Shown here: in pieces, positions 56,127 through 64,000 of the stretch
Layout: each line of letters opens with the position of its first letter
Position numbering within the stretch: the stretch's first letter is position 1
The notes under the pieces: generated by a model
What the model was told of the DNA's origin: nothing
What the model saw: only the letters and a program-made list of their open reading frames with translations
Databases searched by the model: none
Made by a program: the position numbers and the translations under genes
DNA from: Parvibaculum sp.
Lineage (GTDB): Bacteria > Pseudomonadota > Alphaproteobacteria > Parvibaculales > Parvibaculaceae
DNA: 64,000 nucleotides
NCBI RefSeq assembly: GCF_019635935.1
Contig: NZ_JAHBYN010000001.1
Location: forward strand, 2,757,532 to 2,821,531
Direction: 5' to 3'

Positions 56127-56510
56127 ATGTTCAGTCACGTCACCATCGGTTCGAACGATCCGCAAAAGCTCGAAGCCTTCTACGACGCGGTGCTGGGTAC
56201 GCTTGGGCTGGAGCCCTTCTTCAAGGTGCCGGGCACGCTATCCTACGGCACGGCCACCGGACCCAAGGTCTTCGTCGTCACGCCCTTCGACGGCAACCCG
56301 CATCACGCCGGCAATGGCTGGCACGCCGCCTTCCTCGCGCCCGACCGCGCCGCGGTCGATGCCTTCCATGCGGCGGCGCTCGAAAGGGGCGGCACCAGCG
56401 AAGGCGCGCCGGGCCTGCGCCCCCACTACCATCCGAATTACTACGGCGCTTATGTCCGCGACCCGGAAGGCAACAAGCTCCAGGCCGTCTGCCACAGCAA
56501 GAAGGGATGA
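56127..56510 (+). CDS. VOC superfamily (glyoxalase/dioxygenase-like) protein
   Basis: A 127-aa single-domain VOC protein. MFSHVTIGSNDPQKLEAFYDAVLGTLGLEP opens the fold, HHAGNGWHAAFLAPDRAAVDAFHAAAL follows, and YYGAYVRDPEGNKLQAVCH closes it. The metal-binding His and Glu positions are only partly clear (His5 and the final NKLQ segment). Function uncertain. It overlaps the following NTPase gene by 4 bp (ATGA) and may be co-transcribed with gshA. Confidence 0.85.
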   Translation: MFSHVTIGSNDPQKLEAFYDAVLGTLGLEPFFKVPGTLSYGTATGPKVFVVTPFDGNPHHAGNGWHAAFLAPDRAAVDAFHAAALERGGTSEGAPGLRPHYHPNYYGAYVRDPEGNKLQAVCHSKKG

Positions 56511-57010
56511 AACGCATCCTCGTCATCGGCTGCTCGGGCGGCGGCAAGTCGACGCTTGCCCGAAAGCTGGGCGAGAAACTCGGCCTGCCGGTCGTCCATC
56601 TCGACGTGCTGTTCTGGAAGCCGGGCTGGGTCGAGAGCTCCTACGACGAGTTCCGGCCGAAGGTCGCCGCCGCGGTGGCGGAAGATCGCTGGATCGTCGA
56701 CGGCAATTTCAGCCGCACCTTCGACTTGCGCCTGCCGCGCGCCGACACGGTGGTCTGGGTCGATCAGCCGCGCCGCGTCTGTCTGTGGCGCGCCTTCCGC
56801 CGCACGCTGACGCTGTTCGGCGAAACCCGCGCCGACCTCGCGCCGGGCTGCCCGGAAAAATTCGACCCGGCCTTCTACCTCTTCATCTGGAACTTCAAGC
56901 GCACGCATGACGCGATGATCGAGGAGGCGCTGGCCCGCGACGCGTCCCATGCAAAACAGTTCCGTCTGCGGAGCGATACGGAGATTGCGGCGTTTCTGGC
57001 CGCGGCCTGA
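56507..57010 (+). CDS. P-loop NTPase, adenylate kinase/topology-modulation-like
   Basis: A 167-aa protein with Walker A GCSGGGKST (8-16) and PVVHLDVLFWKPGWVE, typical of the FlaR-like/adenylate kinase-related family annotated as DNA topology modulation proteins or shikimate-kinase-like. RWIVDGNFSRTFDLRLPRADTVVWVDQPR is the second conserved region. The natural substrate is unknown. Starts in the ATGA overlap with the VOC gene. Confidence 0.85.
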   Translation: MKRILVIGCSGGGKSTLARKLGEKLGLPVVHLDVLFWKPGWVESSYDEFRPKVAAAVAEDRWIVDGNFSRTFDLRLPRADTVVWVDQPRRVCLWRAFRRTLTLFGETRADLAPGCPEKFDPAFYLFIWNFKRTHDAMIEEALARDASHAKQFRLRSDTEIAAFLAAA

Positions 57011-57033
57011 CGCCGTAGACGCCCGGCGCGCGG

Positions 57034-57166
57034 CAAACCGGGGATAAGTTTTATTTATCTCCGCTTTGTCCCCGGTCCAAACGAGCTGCACACGGCGCTT
57101 GTGACAGTTTTTTTGACAGTTCGGTGACAGAGGCGCCCTGAAACTGTCAAAAAGCGGGGATAAGTC
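57034..57166. repeat. Phased TGACAG/GGGGATAA module, copy 2
   Basis: TGACAG at 57102, 57114 and 57125 (12 and 11 bp apart) is followed by inverted CTGTCA at 57144. GGGGATAAG flanks both sides (57040 and 57156). Shares an exact 19-mer and an exact 15-mer with copy 1 at 18959-19130, but with different spacing between them. It lies between convergent genes, so promoter function is unlikely. Confidence 0.6.
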
Positions 57167-57190
57167 GCACTTTGCTCCGTAGACGGATAA

Positions 57191-58627
57191 TCACGCCGCC
57201 TTCGCCGTGCCGCCCACCGTCAGCCCGTCGATCCGGAGCGTCGGCTGGCCGACGCCCACCGGCACGCCCTGTCCGGCCTTGCCGCAGGTGCCGATGCCGG
57301 GGTCGAGCTTCATGTCGTTGCCGATCATCGAGACGCGCGTCAGCACGTCCGGCCCGTTGCCGATCAGCGTCGCACCCTTCACCGGCGCGCCGATCTTTCC
57401 GTTTTCGATCAGGTAGGCTTCCGTGCAGGTGAAAACGAACTTGCCCGACGTGATGTCGACCTGTCCGCCGCCGAACGACACCGCATAAAGACCCTTCTTC
57501 ACCGACGAAAGAATTTCGTCCGCCTCGCGGTCGCCCGACAGCATGTAGGTGTTGGTCATGCGCGGCATCGGTTGATGCGCGTAGGATTCGCGCCGCCCGT
57601 TGCCCGTCGCCGCCATGCCCATCAGCCGCGCATTGAGCCTGTCCTGCATATAACCTTTGAGAATGCCGTCCTCGATCAGCACCGTGCGCGAGGTTGGCGT
57701 GCCTTCGTCGTCGATCGACAGCGAGCCGCGCCGGTCGGCCAGCGTCCCGTCATCGACCACCGTCACGCCCGGCGCCGCGACGCGGCTCCCGAGCAATCCG
57801 GCAAAGGCCGATGTCTTCTTGCGGTTGAAATCGCCTTCGAGCCCGTGGCCGATCGCTTCATGCAAAAGAATGCCCGGCCAGCCCGGCCCCAGCACCACAT
57901 CCATTTCGCCGGCGGGCGCCGGCACCGCTTCGAGATTGACGAGCGCCTGCCGCAGCGCCTCGTCCACCTGTCCGCGCCATTTCAGCGGATCGATGAAAAC
58001 GTCATAGCCCATCCGCCCGCCGACGCCGAAGGAGCCGGTCTCCTGCCGGTCGCCTTCGCCCGCGACAATCGCCACATTGAGGCGCACCAGCGGCCGCACG
58101 TCGCGCAACGTCGCGCCGCCGGCCCGGATGATCTCCACCGCCTGCCACTCGCCCGTCATCGACGCCGACACCTGCCGCACGCGCTTGTCGAGCCCGCGCG
58201 CATAGGCGTCGATCTCGGCCAGCAATTTCGCCTTCTCCTCGAAGCTCTGGCCGCCCAGCGGATTCTCGTCGGAATAAAGATGCGCGTTGGTGCGCGCCGG
58301 GCCCTCGGCCAGCGAGCCCGTGTGGCCGCTCTTGACCGCCTGCACGGCGGCGCTGGCGCGCTTCAGCGCTTCCTCGCTGAGTTCGGAGGTATGCGCATAG
58401 CCGGTTGCCTCGCCGGCGACGCAGCGCAGGCCGAAGCCTTGCGACGTGTCGAAGCTCGCCGTCTTGAGCCGGCCATCGTCGAAGCCGAGGGCCTCCGACT
58501 GCCGGTATTCCATGAAAAGCTCGCCGTCATCGGCGCCGTTCAACGCTTCGCCGACAAGTCCCTCGACGCGGGCGCGGTCGAGCCCGGTCCGGGTGAAAAA
58601 CAGATCGTCGGAAGATGCGCGGCTCAT
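57191..58627 (-). CDS. tldD: Metalloprotease TldD
   Basis: A 478-aa catalytic subunit of the TldD/TldE protease, with the zinc-binding HEAIGHGLEGDFNRK (HEAxGH-type) motif near residue 255 and SIDDEGTPTSRTVLIEDGILKGYM; the C-terminal GIGTCGKAGQGVPVGVGQPTLRIDGLTVGG is typical. It processes modified peptides and antitoxins in the cytoplasm. The partner PmbA/TldE is 18 kb away on the opposite strand. Complete. Confidence 0.95.
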   Translation of the reverse strand: MSRASSDDLFFTRTGLDRARVEGLVGEALNGADDGELFMEYRQSEALGFDDGRLKTASFDTSQGFGLRCVAGEATGYAHTSELSEEALKRASAAVQAVKSGHTGSLAEGPARTNAHLYSDENPLGGQSFEEKAKLLAEIDAYARGLDKRVRQVSASMTGEWQAVEIIRAGGATLRDVRPLVRLNVAIVAGEGDRQETGSFGVGGRMGYDVFIDPLKWRGQVDEALRQALVNLEAVPAPAGEMDVVLGPGWPGILLHEAIGHGLEGDFNRKKTSAFAGLLGSRVAAPGVTVVDDGTLADRRGSLSIDDEGTPTSRTVLIEDGILKGYMQDRLNARLMGMAATGNGRRESYAHQPMPRMTNTYMLSGDREADEILSSVKKGLYAVSFGGGQVDITSGKFVFTCTEAYLIENGKIGAPVKGATLIGNGPDVLTRVSMIGNDMKLDPGIGTCGKAGQGVPVGVGQPTLRIDGLTVGGTAKAA

Positions 58628-58670
58628 GGTCGTGTGATCCTTGATAAAAAAATTGCAGGCGGGCAGGGCT

Positions 58671-59066
58671 CTACCGGTCGAGCCATTCCTCGACCGGCAC
58701 CAACCGGCGCGGCAGGCCCGACAGGTCGCAGCGCACCACCTGCGGCGCGCAGCTGTAGAGCGGATACTGCGTCACCTTCAGCGAGGCGAGATCGACCAGG
58801 AAGACGCCGTTGATCCGGCCGAACCAGTCGTCCCACTGCACGAAGCGCCAGTTCTGCCAGCCGTCGGGCGGCGGCGCCACGACATCGCCGACAAGATCCG
58901 GATGGGCGGCGCAGAAGCCGACCACGCAGCGGCCGGGATCGCTCTTGTCGAGCCAGGGCGCCGCCTCCGAGATCAGCTCCGGCGCCGCGCCGCCATTATG
59001 CGGCAGCAGCAGGCCGGCCGAAATCCGGCGTCCCAGGTGGAAATGAATCAGGGCTTCGTCGCGCAT
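58671..59066 (-). CDS. Hypothetical 131-aa protein
   Basis: I do not recognise a family. It is a soluble 131-aa protein with a Trp-rich centre (PDGWQNWRFVQWDDWFGRING) and several cysteines, without signal or membrane segment. I use the ATG at 59066 (MRDEALIHFHLGRR); a TTG at 59105 would add 13 residues. It ends 43 bp upstream of the tldD start on the same strand, so the two probably form an operon. Confidence 0.65.
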   Translation of the reverse strand: MRDEALIHFHLGRRISAGLLLPHNGGAAPELISEAAPWLDKSDPGRCVVGFCAAHPDLVGDVVAPPPDGWQNWRFVQWDDWFGRINGVFLVDLASLKVTQYPLYSCAPQVVRCDLSGLPRRLVPVEEWLDR

Positions 59067-59105
59067 CGTCGGGGGCGTCTCTCGGCCGAAGGGAAAAACC
59101 GGCAA

Positions 59106-59486
59106 TATCCAACCATTACTCTAGGGCATTTCAGGCGGCGGGGAAGGCCCGGGAGGCGGAAATTCCGGCCGCCGGGCCTGCCGCGCCATAATCTCCGATT
59201 CGGTCTTTTATTGTGGCAAAACGTCGCAAAACCCGACCCTCGCTGTGGCCTCTCCCATTGCCTTGTCTATACTCGGCCACACGAGTCGTCCGCGGCGCGG
59301 GGAGGCATTCAATAATCTGCGGCGAAACGGGGCGCCGTCAGGGATAAACGCCACAGGAGAATCCGGCGCAGGGCGACGGCGGAACTTGCGGCGGCGAACG
59401 GTTTATGGTTTCTGACGGCCAGCTTTGGGTGCCCGAGGGCGCGGCTCCAGGCGGCCGGACGTAGAATTGACTAGCTGGGGATAAGC
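59106..59486 (+). other. Leader/promoter region of the cytochrome oxidase operon
   Basis: A 380-bp non-coding stretch between the divergent hypothetical gene and coxB. It contains a GC-rich inverted segment near 59140-59185 (GGCCCGG...CCGGGCC) and a possible -10 box TATACT at 59268-59273 without a clear -35. GGGGATAAG directly before the coxB ATG may be its ribosome-binding site. No gene is supported. Confidence 0.45.
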
Positions 59487-60335
59487 ATGCGGTTTCTGAT
59501 CGGTTTTGGCCTCTTCGCGATCGCTCTTGCGGGCGGGCATCTGGACGGTGGTTTTGCGACCGCCGCGTTTGCGGGCCAGCCGCATGATGGCGGTCTCGGT
59601 CTTCAGCCCTCCGCCTCTTCGGTGATGGACGACATCGTCTGGTTCCACGACTTCCTGCTCTGGATCATCACGATCATCGTCGTCTTCGTGACGCTGCTTC
59701 TCGGCATCGTCATCCTGCGGTTCAACCGCAAGGCCAATCCGAACCCCTCCAAGACCACGCACAACACGCTGCTTGAGGTCGCATGGACGGTCATCCCGGT
59801 GATGATCCTCGTCGTCATCGCCATCCCGTCCTTCCGGCTGCTTTACAAGCAGGTCGTGATTCCGGAAGCGGAATTGACAGTGAAGGCGGTCGGCTATCAG
59901 TGGTACTGGGGTTATGAATATCCCGACCACGGCGACATCTCGATCATCTCGAACATGATCCCCGACGATCAGCTGCAGCCGGGCCAGCCGCGCCTGCTCG
60001 CGGCCGACTACGACATGGTGGTGCCGGTCGACACGACGGTGCGCGTCATCGTCACCGCGGCCGACGTGATCCACGCTTTCGCCGTGCCGTCCTTCGGCGT
60101 CAAGATCGACGCAATCCCGGGCCGTCTCAACGAGACCTGGTTCCGCGCCGACCGTACCGGCATGTTCTATGGCCAGTGCTCGGAACTGTGCGGCACGCGG
60201 CACGCCTTCATGCCGATCAGCGTCAAGGTTGTGACGAAGGAAGAATTCGACGAGTGGGTCGCGCAGGAGCAGGCGTCGCTCGGCGGCGACGGAAAACTGA
60301 AACTGGCTGAAGCCCGCCCGGCGGAAGCGCGCTGA
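59487..60335 (+). CDS. coxB: Cytochrome c oxidase subunit II
   Basis: A 282-aa subunit with an N-terminal signal-like segment, two transmembrane helices (about 50-75 and 95-120) and the periplasmic CuA domain. VGYQWYWGYEYPD is the aromatic electron-entry region and the CuA ligands are in GQCSELCGTRHAFM plus the earlier DVIHAFAVPSFGVK His. It accepts electrons from cytochrome c in an aa3-type oxidase. First gene of the cox operon; about 59 bp precede coxA. Confidence 0.96.
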   Translation: MRFLIGFGLFAIALAGGHLDGGFATAAFAGQPHDGGLGLQPSASSVMDDIVWFHDFLLWIITIIVVFVTLLLGIVILRFNRKANPNPSKTTHNTLLEVAWTVIPVMILVVIAIPSFRLLYKQVVIPEAELTVKAVGYQWYWGYEYPDHGDISIISNMIPDDQLQPGQPRLLAADYDMVVPVDTTVRVIVTAADVIHAFAVPSFGVKIDAIPGRLNETWFRADRTGMFYGQCSELCGTRHAFMPISVKVVTKEEFDEWVAQEQASLGGDGKLKLAEARPAEAR

Positions 60336-60355
60336 ACGCGTTTCCACCACGGTAA

Positions 60356-62002
<1,647 letters not shown>

Positions 62003-62008
62003 TGATCG

Positions 62009-62049
62009 CTCCGGCCGGGACCACCCGGCCGGAGTGTCCCTTTCGGGAC
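62009..62049 (+). terminator. Tandem hairpins in the coxA-ctaB intergenic region
   Basis: A perfect 11-bp stem CTCCGGCCGGG/CCCGGCCGGAG with loop ACCA (62009-62034) is followed at once by GTCCC-TTTC-GGGAC (62036-62049). There is no T tract after them, so they are more likely a partial terminator or an mRNA-stabilising/processing structure than a full terminator. Confidence 0.6.
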
Positions 62050-62090
62050 GGACGCCCGGCCGCATCGGGAAATGAAAGCATCGACCGTCA

Positions 62091-63050
62091 ATGTCCGACA
62101 GAGCGATCAGCAAGGAAGAGTTCGACTCGCGCACCCTGCACGAAGGCGGCATGGGCTCCGCGCACGACTTTTTTGCCCTGCTGAAACCCCGCGTCATGTC
62201 GCTGGTCATCTTCACCGCCTTTGTCGGTCTCGCGGTTGCCCCCGGCGCCATTCATCCGGTCATCGCCTTCACGGCGCTGCTCTGCATCGCGGTCGGCGCC
62301 GGCGCCTCCGGCGCGCTCAACATGTGGTACGACGCGGATATCGACGCGAAGATGGCGCGCACCGCCGGCCGGCCCATTCCGCAAGGCCGCGTGACGCCGG
62401 GCGAGGCGGCCGCCTTCGGTTCGATCCTTTCGGTCTTCTCGGTGATGACAATGGGGGTGTTGGTGAATTGGGTGGCGGCATCGCTGCTTGCCTTCACCAT
62501 TTTCTTCTATCTGGTCGTCTACACGATGTGGTTGAAGCGCAGCACATCGCAGAACATCGTTATCGGCGGCGCTGCCGGCGCGTTCCCCCCGATGATCGGC
62601 TGGGCGGCGGTCACGGGCTCGCTGGCGATCGAACCGGTGGTTCTCTTTCTGATTATCTTCATGTGGACACCGCCGCATTTCTGGGCGCTGGCGCTCTATC
62701 GCAGCGACGACTACGAAAAAGTCGGCGTGCCGATGCTCCCGGTCGTCGCGGGTGAGGCGGAGACGCGCCGCCAGATTCTGATTTATTCGCTGCTGCTCGT
62801 GCCGGTGACGTTGCTGCCGGCGGCGCTCGGCTTTGCCGGGCCGCTCTATGCGGGTGCAACCGCCGCTCTCGGCGCTGGGTTCCTCTGGCTCGCTTTCGCC
62901 CTCTGGCGGAGCCGCTCCGGCGCGGCGCAGGACAAGGCCGCCAAGCGCCTCTTTGGCTATTCGATCCTTTATCTTTTCCTCGTTTTCTCGTTGCTCCTGG
63001 CCGAGAAGGCGCTCGGGATCGCTGCTTTCAGCGCGATTGCGCTATTGTGA
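62091..63050 (+). CDS. ctaB: Protoheme IX farnesyltransferase (heme O synthase)
   Basis: A 319-aa membrane prenyltransferase of the UbiA superfamily making heme O for the oxidase. [17 protein letters not shown] at the start, [23 protein letters not shown] as the first Asp-rich motif and [30 protein letters not shown] are diagnostic; the second motif is [24 protein letters not shown]. Start ATG 62091. Between coxA and coxF in the cox operon. Confidence 0.96.
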   Translation: MSDRAISKEEFDSRTLHEGGMGSAHDFFALLKPRVMSLVIFTAFVGLAVAPGAIHPVIAFTALLCIAVGAGASGALNMWYDADIDAKMARTAGRPIPQGRVTPGEAAAFGSILSVFSVMTMGVLVNWVAASLLAFTIFFYLVVYTMWLKRSTSQNIVIGGAAGAFPPMIGWAAVTGSLAIEPVVLFLIIFMWTPPHFWALALYRSDDYEKVGVPMLPVVAGEAETRRQILIYSLLLVPVTLLPAALGFAGPLYAGATAALGAGFLWLAFALWRSRSGAAQDKAAKRLFGYSILYLFLVFSLLLAEKALGIAAFSAIALL

Positions 63051-63057
63051 GTTTGAA

Positions 63058-63240
63058 ATGACCGATGAAGACGAAAGCAAGCGCCACGAGGTTGCGCCGC
63101 CGGTCTGGACCGAAGAGCAACTCAAGCGCCGCCGTCAGCGCAATCTGGCGATCGCCTGGACGCTCGGGGGGCTGATGTTGCTGTTCTTCATCGTGACGAT
63201 TGTGAAACTTGGGGGCAATGTGGCGAACCGCCCGATTTGA
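63058..63240 (+). CDS. coxF: CoxF-like small membrane protein of the cytochrome oxidase operon
   Basis: A 60-aa protein with one transmembrane helix (NLAIAWTLGGLMLLFFIVTIV) preceded by a basic stretch LKRRRQRN. Position directly after ctaB and topology match the small CoxF proteins of alphaproteobacterial cox operons, whose role is unclear. The ATG is 8 bp after the ctaB stop. The symbol is given by synteny and topology rather than by a motif. Confidence 0.75.
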   Translation: MTDEDESKRHEVAPPVWTEEQLKRRRQRNLAIAWTLGGLMLLFFIVTIVKLGGNVANRPI

Positions 63241-63339
63241 GGACGGATCGCTTCGGCGCCGGGCGCTGCTTTCGCGCCGACGACTTGAAATAGGCTGATC
63301 TGGCGGCGTGTGCCGCCTGCGAACTGGAGAGACGGGGAC

Positions 63340-64000
63340 ATGGCAGACGCTCACGCCAAACATCACGACTATCATCTGGTAGACCCGAGCGCATGGCCGA
63401 TCGTCGGTGCCATCGGCGCTTTCATCTTGGCCATCGGCGCGGTCACGTGGATGCACGGTTCGCCTGCTTGGGCGATGCTGATCGGCTTTGCCATCGTTTT
63501 CTACACGATGTTCGGCTGGTGGCGCGACGTCATCCGCGAGGCGCACAGGGGCGACCATACGCCGGTGGTGCAGCTTCATTTGCGCTACGGCATGATCCTC
63601 TTCATTGCCTCCGAAGTGATGTTCTTCGTCGCCTGGTTCTGGGCCTTCTTCGATGCGAGCCTCTTCGCCGGCGAGGAAATCCAGGCCGCTCGCGTCGAAT
63701 TCACCGGCGGCAGCTGGCCGCCCCAGGGCGTCGAGGTGTTCGATCCCTGGCACCTGCCGCTGATCAACACGCTGATCCTGCTGACCTCGGGCACGACCGT
63801 CACCTGGGCGCACCACGCGCTGCTTCACGACGACCGCAAGGGCCTCGTGCAGGGCCTCGCGCTGACGGTGGCGCTCGGCCTCATCTTCACGGCGGTTCAG
63901 GCCTACGAATACCAGCACGCGGCCTTCTCCTTCGCCGGCAGCATCTACGGCTCGACCTTCTTCATGGCGACCGGCTTCCACGGTTTCCATGTGATCGTCG
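63340..64000 (+). CDS. coxC: Cytochrome c oxidase subunit III, 5' part (truncated by window end)
   Basis: The frame starts at ATG 63340 with GGAGAG upstream and stays open to the last base (220 complete codons). [64 protein letters not shown] and [11 protein letters not shown] are typical of COX3. The C-terminal helices lie beyond the window. The 99-bp gap before it contains no gene, although ctaG/cox11 is often found between coxF and coxC. Confidence 0.95.
   Translation, partial: MADAHAKHHDYHLVDPSAWPIVGAIGAFILAIGAVTWMHGSPAWAMLIGFAIVFYTMFGWWRDVIREAHRGDHTPVVQLHLRYGMILFIASEVMFFVAWFWAFFDASLFAGEEIQAARVEFTGGSWPPQGVEVFDPWHLPLINTLILLTSGTTVTWAHHALLHDDRKGLVQGLALTVALGLIFTAVQAYEYQHAAFSFAGSIYGSTFFMATGFHGFHVIV

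Overview
The window is a gene-dense, high-GC chromosomal segment from an alphaproteobacterium, most likely of the order Hyphomicrobiales/Rhizobiales. A Parvibaculum-like organism is possible, but the species cannot be fixed from the sequence alone. The evidence is the hisZ-hisG pair, a CIRCE-controlled groESL operon, a CtrA-type TTAA-N7-TTAA site before a PleC/DivJ-like kinase, typical alphaproteobacterial small families (DUF2093, DUF4170, DUF6101) and an aa3-type oxidase order coxB-coxA-ctaB-coxF-coxC. No tRNA, rRNA, CRISPR array, prophage or intact transposase was seen.

Layout. 1-3.3 kb: end of hisS, hisZ-hisG and a TSUP permease. 3.3-6.2 kb: a GTG-started SDR and a flavin monooxygenase, divergent from a TetR regulator. 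6.1-7.6 kb: glyA behind a promoter, a ZTP (pfl) riboswitch and an overlapping intrinsic terminator, the clearest regulatory discovery here. 7.7-11.2 kb: an AT-richer lipoprotein gene, an acyl-CoA dehydrogenase, a small unknown gene and an AT-rich strip bordered by two identical 40-bp terminators. 11.2-13.4 kb: groES-groEL. 13.4-18.9 kb: TetR, a small cysteine-rich secreted protein, a DSD1-type PLP enzyme, a DUF559 nuclease gene abutting a ~180-bp palindromic repeat, a Gfo/Idh/MocA oxidoreductase, rsmE and a Nudix hydrolase. 19-24.7 kb: ubiA, an MFS exporter, a 56-aa protein, and TetR plus fatty-acid desaturase with a perfect palindromic operator. 24.7-29.4 kb: a triple-PAS histidine kinase, GST, acyl-CoA dehydrogenase and tadA. 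29.5-38 kb: rluB, rsmD, a HAD phosphatase, ribF, a probable ETF-beta lysine methyltransferase, enoyl-CoA hydratase, ubiD, GNAT and arfB. 38-41.5 kb: MAPEG, pmbA, a CysQ-like phosphatase, DUF4170 and TspO. 41.6-47.5 kb: an envelope cluster (MsbA-like ABC exporter, DUF374 acyltransferase, waaA, lpxK, LpxL-like acyltransferase). 47.6-57 kb: an M23 peptidase, DUF2093, xseA, purD, a second kinase-like phosphotransferase, GNAT, pfk, gshA, a VOC protein and a P-loop NTPase. 57-64 kb: tldD, a hypothetical protein and the terminal oxidase operon, cut by the window end inside coxC.

How it fits together. Most genes are housekeeping: histidine, purine, flavin, glutathione, quinone and lipid A biosynthesis, ribosome modification, protein folding and respiration. 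A lipid-degradation layer (two acyl-CoA dehydrogenases, enoyl-CoA hydratase, two ACAD10-type phosphotransferases, a desaturase) runs through it. Non-coding structure is unusually rich: two copies of a palindromic extragenic element (one next to DUF559), two copies of a helically phased TGACAG module, a duplicated terminator, and tandem hairpins inside the cox operon. The usual ctaG gene is absent between coxF and coxC.
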